In this document: positions 56,071 through 64,000 of the stretch, one piece after another
Position numbering within the stretch: position 1 is the first letter of the stretch
Layout of the letters: every line of letters starts with the position of its first letter
Assembly: GCF_901000735.1 (NCBI RefSeq)
Contig: NC_081542.1
Coordinates: 24,629,093-24,693,092, forward strand
DNA from: Corylus avellana
Taxonomy: Eukaryota; Streptophyta; Magnoliopsida; Fagales; Betulaceae
Length of the DNA stretch: 64,000 bases
Direction: 5' to 3'
Position numbers and translations under genes: made by a program
The notes under the pieces: model-generated
Told to the model about the DNA's origin: nothing
Seen by the model: only the letters and a program-made list of their open reading frames with translations
The model's database searches: none

Positions 56071-57776
56071 TTAAAATATTCTGAGTTAAATACTTCATTA
56101 CTATCTGGATTTGTACATTTTTCTTTTCTCACCTAAGGTTCAAATTCTATCATAAATGGTCGTTGACTTATGAAAAAAAATCAACTTTGTACCTTTATTA
56201 GCCCAAACTAATGGAATGTCATGTGTCATTACCTAGAAATGCCACATGTTCTAAAAATTATTAAAAAAAATAATAATAATTAAAAAAATAAAACCTAAAT
56301 ATATATTGAAAATTTATGGGTTTGGCCACCCAGTAAATTTAATTTTTTTTTTTATAGGTTTAGTTTTTTTTTTTTTGGACACGTGGCAGTTCTACATGAT
56401 GACACGTGTGACGAACCCTAACGGAAGTATTAAATTAGTTTTTTCCGGTAAGTCAAGTACCATTTATGATAAGATTTAAACCATAGGTGGAAAAAAATAA
56501 AAATGTGCAAACTCAAATATTTTTATCGTATTGAAAAATATATTGGGTAATATACCAATTACCAAAACAAATCTAAATTAAGCTCTTAATAAGACCAGTA
56601 AGGATAGTGAAAGTTATTTAACTAAAGTAGAGGAAGATATAGTGAGTTTGATATTTAGTTCATTTTAAAAGTGGCTCTTCAAATTTAAAAAAGAGAATTT
56701 TTCTCTTCAAATTTAACTTTTATTTAAAGAGCTCAATATAGATGCTCTAAGAGTATTCACAATGGAGGAGCCAAATTTTTATGCAAAATGGCTCTTCAAA
56801 ACTCACATTTATCTAGTTTAGCTAATAAATTTTTAATTGCCTCTACATCCCATTAGCTATATTTCTATATATTCTATTAAAATAATATTTTAATTTTAAT
56901 TCCGAAAATCATTTCTAAAAAAAAAAAAACACCAAATTAAACAACCAATCACCCCTTGGAAAGTAGGAAAAGATTTGGGAAAAAAAAGAAAACATGTGAG
57001 AGAAACAATAAAAAATAAAATGGCTCCCTTGAAAAGTGATGCTACATTTAGTTTTTTTTTTTTTTTTTTTTTTTTTGTGCTCTTCCAATCAAATATCCGC
57101 ATTTTTTTTTTTTTTTGGCTAATCCATTGTAGGAGGTTTTTTACAAATTTGAACAACCATTTTAGTTAAAAGTAACATTTGGCTCTTCCATTGTGAATGC
57201 TCTAAAATGATGCTTATTTGGAAAAAAACGCAAATTTAAACCAAAATTATGATTTGGCATAACAAATATTTGATAAAAAAAAAAAAAATAGTTTTTACCA
57301 AATGCTGTTGTGATTTCAAAAACGCAATTTTTGAAAATCACAATCCCATAGAGACCCTTAATACTTTATGTGGTTATAAATTGTAATCTGCGAATGGGGA
57401 GGAATAGATGAGCGAGCAAGAAGTATTCTGCTTGATCGGGTCGGGGCAGTCTATGAACTTCTCCAAACTCAATAATTTTTTTCATCAAGAATACCAAACA
57501 CTATCCTTAATCTCCTGCCAAGGCCTTCCTTAAATAATGTTCTTTTAGTTAAAAAAAAATTAAAAAATATTTTTTTATCACAAAATATTCACCAAAAATA
57601 CTTTAAAACCTTTTTCAATTTTATATTACATCAAAAGATTTTTCTTAACTAAAAATTTAAATACCCCTTAAAAGTTTTCAAATTCCACCATTAACAATAA
57701 AACATACACGACCGGACCAACAAGAAAACGTTGTATAAAATCAAAATCACCGATCCTCCATCCATGATTGTCTTAA
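56071..57776 (+). repeat. second copy of the 50237-51857 segment
   Basis: Collinear and near-identical with the first copy, but diverges after GATTGTCTTAA: the first copy runs on into GART copy 4, this one into a MITE and the inverted small-gene unit. Confidence 0.85.
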
Positions 57777-57781
57777 GAGGT

Positions 57782-57975
57782 TTGATACGGACACAACACA
57801 AATCCAACTCATGGCCAACTTCTCTCCTACGTGTAAAAAAAAATTGAATTTTAAACAAAACAAATTGTTTTTTTTTCCCAAATTTTCAGGATCTCAAAAT
57901 CCTTTTTATCAATTTTTTTTTATTTAAATGACACGTAGGAGAGAAGTTGGCCATAAGTTGGATTTATGTCGTGAC
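57782..57975. mobile_element. MITE with about 45-bp terminal inverted repeats
   Basis: ATCCAACTCATGGCCAACTT...CCTACGTGT at the left pairs with ACACGTAGGAGAG...GGCCATAAGTTGGAT at the right. The loop is A/T-rich. Confidence 0.8.
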
Positions 57976-58080
57976 CTTAACATTTTTCTTTTTCTTTCTA
58001 GTGCATCAATGGCATTTTATTATATTATTCAAAAAGTCTTGCTCCTTCCCACTTCGAACACCATATATGAGCTCCTCCCC

Positions 58081-58089
58081 TTATAAATT
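58081..58089 (+). promoter_or_regulatory. TATA box of small gene copy 4
   Basis: TTATAAATT, aligned to CTATAAATT in the three sister genes, here on the plus strand. Confidence 0.55.
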
Positions 58090-58302
58090 GACATTATCAA
58101 CATCCTTTTGTTTTCACCGCCAGACATCTTGTTCCCTCTCGCCAAAGAACCCTTCTCCTGCGCGGCGCAAGTTCTGGTGAGTGATGTGGTGGGTTTTTGT
58201 GACTTTGTTAAAGTTTCAATTTAGTTCTAATTAATGTTCTACTTCTCCTATACTTATATTACTCTTTTTGATCATCGTTGCCAGTTGTGAACTGTGAAGG
58301 AT

Positions 58303-58755
58303 ATGCCTGGCTATTATACTCCTTCTTGGCAGATAGAGTTTTGTCGGTCCTTTCGTTGGGTTAAGCTTAGCTCATTCTGTAGAGTATTAAATGATTTGTG
58401 TGTCGTGGATTTTGATAACAGTTCCAACTTGAGTGAAGCTCGCACGGAGCTATTTGATGCTTTGTTAACAGTTCCAATATTCTCATCAGACGTGCCATTT
58501 TCTAAGAAGAGTAGGTTCCCTAATAATGATGTGTACGTCTGTGTCCACAGACCGCAGTTGTTTGCGCAAGTGACCGAAGTGATACGGTTGCTTGCGACCC
58601 CAATGTTAACTGCGACAGACATTAAAGACTATTTTTCTGTGATAAATCGCATGCTTGAGCTGATTCAAAATACAGGAGGGGACGGAGCTGATCGTGTAGT
58701 CTTTTGTACAAAAACTTTTGAGGCTGAGTTTGAGTTGAAATGGTTGAGTTCATGA
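58303..58755 (+). CDS. unassigned small protein, family copy 4 (inverted unit)
   Basis: 150 residues from ATG (MPGYYTPSWQIEF). Same block order as copies 2 and 3: FCRSFRWVKL, DLCVVDFDNSSNLSEAR, RFPNNDVYVCVHRPQLF, EVIRLLATP, LTATDIKDYFSVI, GADRVVFCTKTFEAEF. It has about five extra residues in the central VPIFSSDVPFSKKS segment and lacks two in LATPMLTA, all in-frame changes. The noncoding first exon ends at 58176 (GTTCTG/GTGAGT); a GT-AG intron of 108 bases (58177-58284) follows. The whole unit is inverted relative to copies 1-3. No known domain was recognised. Confidence 0.65.
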   Translation: MPGYYTPSWQIEFCRSFRWVKLSSFCRVLNDLCVVDFDNSSNLSEARTELFDALLTVPIFSSDVPFSKKSRFPNNDVYVCVHRPQLFAQVTEVIRLLATPMLTATDIKDYFSVINRMLELIQNTGGDGADRVVFCTKTFEAEFELKWLSS

Positions 58756-60148
58756 TTATAAACTTGTAGTGTTGTTGAAGATGGTCTACTATATATGTTA
58801 TCTTTTGGAAGTTTGTTTCTTTTATGTTGCGTATTATTCCTAGCTATTATTATATAATGAATGACCCTGTGCTTGAGTGTGATTACTCTTTCCCCTTTTG
58901 CTGTTCTTGCTTTGATTTATTTCGAGAAGTAGAGAGTGATGGAGAAATTCACGTCCAAATCAAGTCACTGACTTGTTTATATCACACAACTCTCCTTTGG
59001 CTCTATTTATGTCTTCCTTTTCTGATTTCCACATGTTTCTGCACAATTTAAAATTGAACCCAGATTGAATATCATGGTGACACTTTAATTCCTTGCTAAT
59101 ATGAATTTGCTAGTTTAACAAAAGGCTAAAGAATGATGCTATAAATGAATACAGTCAAAATTGATGGTGTTGTGGGATAGAAAACTCTTTTCACCGGTTT
59201 TGCATTATGAAGAAAAAAAAAAAAAGAGAAAAAGTAATTGCCTGCTTGTGTCAAATATGCACTCTTTTTTTTTTTTTTTTTTTTTTTTCTTTTTGGTATG
59301 GTCTCAAAACAAAAGTGGGAACGAAATAAACTTTTTTTTTTTTTTTTGGTGTACGGACACTCCATCATACATGAGATGAAAAATGAACTGGAAGAGTACA
59401 TAAATGAAACCTTATTTTATGATGACATAATGATGAAAAATTAACATCTCGCTCCGCCAACAACAAAATTTGAACAGAAATTTACGTAAAAAGTCTTAAG
59501 ACGAGTTTGCAAACACCATGATATTTGAGTAAAAGTTATTCTTCACATCCAATTGATTACACTCATATCATATTGGCAAATGAATCACATTGTAAGCTAC
59601 TTAAAACATGGCACATCAGCCAATGCGATATGAATATAATAAATGGGTGCAAAGAGGAGCATTGTTCATAATATTTATACAACCATCTTCAAACTGGATC
59701 AGGATCCACGGCAATTCTTAAGCAATTGCCGTTCGACAATTTTGATATGTAAGGTCCACGTCTTCTTTCATATTCTTTTGTTTTTTTTAACATCTCTTTC
59801 AAAGACAAGACCTTAATAACGAGGCATATTTCTGGCCTTACAAATCAAAATTGCTGCCACGGCAATTTCTTAAAAATTGTTGTGGATCCTCATCCCTTCA
59901 AACGCTGCCTGTTGCACATACAACAATGGTCTAACAACATAACAAAACTCAAGTGCAAGGCAATTCAGTCATACATAATGAAACAGAACCATGTTACTTA
60001 AAAATGGTTACCCTCTTCCTGCTTCTTCTTTTTCTTCCTTTCCCTTTTTCACCCTTAATCGGCTGGATAGGAGTTTTTTTTCTTCTTCTCAATTTTGGGT
60101 ATAAAAATGTATTCAAGTATGTTTAGTATATATATTGGGAGTTGGCAA
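58756..60148. other. rest of the inverted unit, without GART exons
   Basis: Reverse-complement match to the intergenic parts of units 1-3: the inverted-repeat element at 59520-59680, then GART 3' flank ending in TTGGCAA where the Copia LTR starts. No GART coding sequence remains. Confidence 0.7.
59695..59895. mobile_element. 201-bp MITE in the inverted unit
   Basis: GGATCCACGGCAATTCTTAA pairs with TTAAAAATTGTTGTGGATCC. CTTCAAAC flanks both ends (59687-59694, 59896-59903), a perfect 8-bp duplication. Unit 3 has the empty site at about 47283-47295. Confidence 0.8.
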
Positions 60149-60682
60149 TGTAAGAAATTCCATTAAAGTATGTCCCTTATGTCACATATATTATTGTAAT
60201 TATGGTGTTCAGTAATTTATTCCAATTAAAGCTTATTGTGTAAATCAAATATTCTGAATTAAATTACTGATTTAATTCTTGTAGAACAAGTATTTGATTT
60301 CAATCAAATATTCTGAATTAAATCACTGATTTAATTCTTGTGGAACAAGTATTTGATTTAATTAAAGATTTTATTTTTGTGGAATCAATTAGCTGTATTG
60401 ATTTGATTTTTATTCCTTGATGGGAGGAATAATTAAGGTAACAGCTCTAATTGAGGGTCCCCTGACCTACCTATAAATAAGGCCGGTGTATTCCATCAAT
60501 TGGCACTTACTGGTAGGCATAGGTCAGAAGAACCTCTCAATATTTTGTTTTCCAGATTTGTTTATGTGAAACTGTTCTTCAATTGGCTTGAGCAAAGCAT
60601 AGCTAGAGGTATTTATATAATTATTCATTCCACTGCTAATTTTATTGTCAATTAGCATTTAATTATATATTGAATTCTTACA
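60149..60682 (+). repeat. 5' LTR of the plus-strand Copia element
   Basis: 534 bases, TGTAAGAAATTCC to GAATTCTTACA, with a TATA region CTATAAATAAGG at about 60471-60482. Close to the LTR at 52295-52850 but not identical. Confidence 0.9.
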
Positions 60683-60684
60683 TG

Positions 60685-60697
60685 TGGTATCAGAGCC
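60685..60697 (+). other. Copia primer binding site
   Basis: TGGTATCAGAGCC two bases after the LTR, complementary to the initiator-Met tRNA 3' end. Confidence 0.88.
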
Positions 60698-60849
60698 TTC
60701 TCTAGGCCATATTTGCTCAGTCTAATTTTATATATGCCTACTGTAAAATTTTATTTGTTGTTTCAATAATATTTATTTTGTTTATTTGATTATTGAAACA
60801 AAATATGGTGACCAACATAAAGCATGAAACCCACGGCATGTTAGTATTA

Positions 60850-61480
60850 TTTTTTATTTCTTGTTTCTATATTGTTGAAACAAGCTAAACCCACGGCCAC
60901 GAGTACAAGAAACAAACTGACGGACACCATGTCTAACCCAGAGGTGCTAAGGGAATTGTTGGTGTTGGTCCTTTTTTTTGGATACACCGTCATGTTTTGA
61001 TTGAACCAACACCCTTTTGCCTCACTGAAGCACCATTTTAGACCGAACCGCCAGAAGCCCATGAAGGTGGTGTATGGTGGATGAAACTCCTTGGATGGCT
61101 GAGTTCCCGCCGCCGATAAGCACCGGTTTTTCCCCACTAGCCACAGTGAGCGGCCGCTCGTAAAGATGACAGTGGCAGCCCGTGGTCTGGCCGGAACGGC
61201 TGCCCTTCTCCGCTTGCCATAGCTGGTTGGCCATTGTACGGCGGCCCTTGGTGGTCGGTACATAAGGCTGGCTGTCTGGGAGACGGTTCTGCGTAGGTGG
61301 CCCGTGAGGAAAGGGCGGCGGCGGCAGCATATGGGGAAGAGGAGGGGCGGCGGCTAGGTTTGGGAATTTTTCGGGTTGGGGAACATGATGATCCGGGTAG
61401 GGTTTTTTCAAACCCATATGGAACCGGGTCTAGTGTTTTGGGCTATTGGGTATGGGTTTATTTTAACCCAAGCCCGATCC
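60850..61480. other. GC-rich block in the Copia leader
   Basis: Base composition jumps compared with the surroundings. Overlapping open frames exist on the minus strand (60847-61263, 61022-61417) with Pro-rich, low-complexity products. No homology recognised, so it is not called a gene. Confidence 0.5.
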
Positions 61481-62064
61481 AGTAATTCAAAAAAAAAAAA
61501 AAAAAGTCATTAAGTGGGCTGACCCGTAACCCAATAAAGTGGCCCAACCCGATAAAGAAAGACCGAATATAATAACCCATTCGGATTAAAAAAAAAAAAG
61601 GAAAGAAGCTGATTTGGGCTCATGGGGTTTAGAACTTGGGTTCTTAAGGGATAAATGGCCTAATGTCACTTCAAGACCATTAGGCTATTCAGATTATGAT
61701 GCTTTAATGTTACATTTTTATTTTATGATTTAAATTGTTCAGTATTAAATTATTGTTTCTTTAATACATGAACTCAAGAATATATTTATCATTTTAATTG
61801 TTTAAATATAAATTGTTTGATGCCTGGACCTGAGAATAATTAACTAAGCCTCATGTGTTGGTGAATATTTATGGTACTATCCAAAATTGCAATCGGAAAG
61901 CTCTGGCAAGGCAAGTCTTGGGACTTAAGTGTGCCGTTGTGTGCCCCCTCACTTACTTGGGACACTGTCCGGTTGTACTTTGAAAAAATACTGCTTACCC
62001 ACTGACATGTTGGTTTTGTCTTTTATTCTTTGGAACTTTAGTTTTGGCATCTATACAGTTATTG

Positions 62065-62811
62065 GATGTTAATGAAGTCGTGATTCTCATAATAATTTTG
62101 GGAGAGCCACAGCATCTCGATTTTATAATGATAATTGCATCAAGATCATATATGTGAACTTCATAAAGAAAATTAACATTCTGTTGTAATTAATTCATAA
62201 ATTTAATTACTAATCCCCACAGGGACGTTATTATTTTTATGACTTAATTAGAATAAGATAATAAATTTAACTTTAAAAATAAAATTTCTCTTAGGCCCAC
62301 AGGTACGGAGAATTTTATTTATTAATGTTAAATTTATTAGTCTTATTAAAGAGTAAATTTCATGCGTGATGCAACCTTTGCCCACAAGTAGGTTGAAATT
62401 TACTATTAAATTAGCATTGGTTAATTTAAATAAATTCGATGTTAATGAAGTCGTAATTGTCATAATAATTTTTGGGAGAGCTACAGCATCCCGATTTTAT
62501 AATGATAATTGCATCAAGATTATATATATGAACTTCATAAAGAAAATTAACATCGTGTTGTAATTAATTCATAAATTTAATTTGCCAATCCCCACAGGGA
62601 CGTTTTTATTTTTATGAGTTAATTAGAATAAGATAGTAAATTTAACATTGAAAATAAAATTTCTCTTAGGCCCACAGGTACGGAAAATTTTATTTATTAA
62701 TGCTAAATTTATTAGTCTTATTAATAAAGAGTAAATTTCATGCGTGATGCACCTTTGCCCACAGGTAGGTTGAAATTTACTATTAAATTAACATTGGTTA
62801 ATTTAAATAAG
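62065..62811 (+). repeat. two tandem copies of a 373-bp repeat
   Basis: Units start GATGTTAATGAAGTCGT at 62065 and 62438. They share CCCCACAGGGACG, TAGGCCCACAGGTACGGA and TTCATGCGTGATGCA, with scattered changes. They lie in the Copia leader before the gag remnants. Confidence 0.9.
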
Positions 62812-63389
62812 GTTATTTCATAGCATTAAAGTATATAATTTTTCTTGGTTACTGGATGTATTCCTACTGCTTTAATTATTAGTATTTTATGTTCCAATAA
62901 TTCCTAGTGGTAATTTTTCCTGACTGAAAAGAAAAATGTGTTTTTCACTTTGGGGTGTTTGGAGACTGAATTGGCGTTTCGTGTGGACGAATCACCTTCT
63001 CCCACGGAATCAAGTACGCCACATGAGATTATTAAACATGAACGATTGTAGTGATTTAAATCGCTTAAGTTTCAACGTTCATGAAATCTCATATCAAGGA
63101 AAGCATTAGGGTTTTATTCCTTAATGTTTTAGGGCCAAAGAAAGGTCATTGAGGAACATTTAGTGAGTTCCAATAAGGCTTTGGCCTGCACCCTAATAGA
63201 AAAGTTTTAAAGTAAAACCTTTTACAGTTTCAAAATGTGCTTGAGCATATTATGGAAATGAAGGACATAACAGCTCATTATAAAGTCCCTAAATGTTGAT
63301 TTTTTGAGTCATTATGGTCAATTTTATTCTCTCATCTAAATATGATATTTTTTCAAATATCTTGTGGCACACATAAGGATAACTGATCA

Positions 63390-63760
63390 ATTAAGGAACT
63401 TTTGATCATGTGTGTTCAAGAAGATGAGAGATTAAGACATGAGAATCCAGAAAGTTACTCATGTTAAGGGAAAGACCTTTATAGGCAATCATGTCCAATA
63501 GTTGATGAATGAGAACAAGGTGCCAACAAAGTGTTATGGCAATTAAGATACTTGTTTCTCTTACACTAAGGAAAATTATGGGCATATAAAGAATGATTGC
63601 ATAAAGTATCATAAATGACTTGAAATAGAGGTAATCTCATACACCTAGTGTGTCATGAATCTCTTTTATTGACTCTCCTAAGGACTATGTGGATTCAATT
63701 TGGTTTAGCGGTCCACGTTGTCAACATAATGCAGGATTTTCTAAATAATACTTGTTTACA
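63390..63760 (+). pseudogene. Copia gag zinc-knuckle and protease remnant
   Basis: Frames with stops encode a decayed gag region: a QEDERL segment, a GHIKNDCIKYHK zinc-knuckle-like stretch with a substituted cysteine, and then a protease-like segment (WIQFGLAVHVVN) in which the catalytic D-S-G has been lost. Inactive. Confidence 0.6.
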
Positions 63761-64000
63761 ATTGGAGGTTGTTGGGATCTATAGATTAATTTTTTAAAAA
63801 TTCAATTACATTATTTTGACCTTAATAATGTTTTTATATATTCCACAATTCTTTTAGAAATTTAATTTCTACTTTAGTTTGTTAAAATCAAGTTTGAATA
63901 TTGTTAAAACTTTTGGGTGGAATATTAAATTAATGGTCTATTTAAAATTGATCTAAATCCCAATTTTTGGAAAATTAATCCCTGCATATAAATGTTGACA

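Larger units (their letters stand above)
60149..64000 (+). mobile_element. decayed plus-strand Copia element, 5' part, runs off window
   Basis: LTR, primer site, a 2.7-kb leader with a GC-rich block and tandem repeats, and degenerate gag/protease remnants near 63400-63760. No intact frame is present. Confidence 0.8.

Noticed and set aside
60847..61417. Two overlapping minus-strand frames of 131-138 codons
   Set aside because: They arise in a GC-rich block of a Copia leader; the products are proline-rich and unlike any known protein, and overlap in different frames.
1..64000. tRNA, rRNA and snRNA genes
   Set aside because: None was recognised on reading; the tRNA-like words at 22212 and 60685 are retrotransposon primer sites.

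Overview
The window looks like nuclear DNA of a woody dicotyledonous plant. Genes have GT-AG introns, proteins include chloroplast-targeted plant families, intergenic DNA is AT-rich and crowded with small inverted-repeat DNA transposons, and two LTR-retrotransposon lineages use an initiator-Met tRNA primer site. No species is claimed. Two 100-N scaffold gaps lie at 22480-22579 and 55971-56070. Layout, 1-30 kb: the 3' exons of a chloroplast C-terminal processing protease (+), a four-exon X8-domain callose-binding GPI-type protein (+), a six-exon COR413 inner-envelope protein (-), then about 12 kb of transposon-rich DNA with a 1.96-kb LTR and gap 1, then an intronless PRP6/STA1-type splicing factor (-). 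Layout, 25-60 kb: a segmentally duplicated array. Each unit holds a copy or remnant of the plastid GAR formyltransferase gene (PUR3/GART) followed, in opposite orientation, by a small gene of about 150 codons that I cannot assign to any family. GART copies sit at 30.6-33.2 kb, 35.9-36.9 kb, 44.3-47.0 kb and 52.0-52.1 kb; all carry lesions as read. Small genes sit at 34.6, 38.0 and 48.1 kb (-) and at 58.3 kb (+, in an inverted unit); all four reading frames are open. Units are interrupted by MITEs, a hAT nested inside a larger foldback element, a captured sugar-transporter exon, a retroposon-like insert and two Copia elements. Empty sites in sister units give the exact ends of several insertions. 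Layout, 52-64 kb: a minus-strand Copia element cut by gap 2, a block repeating 50.2-51.9 kb, the inverted small-gene unit, and the 5' part of a decayed plus-strand Copia element running off the window. The main candidate novelty is the small gene family, whose frames stay open while the GART genes duplicated with them decay. The main caution is that the sequence just after each gap restarts sequence already seen a few kb earlier, which suggests unmerged haplotypes.
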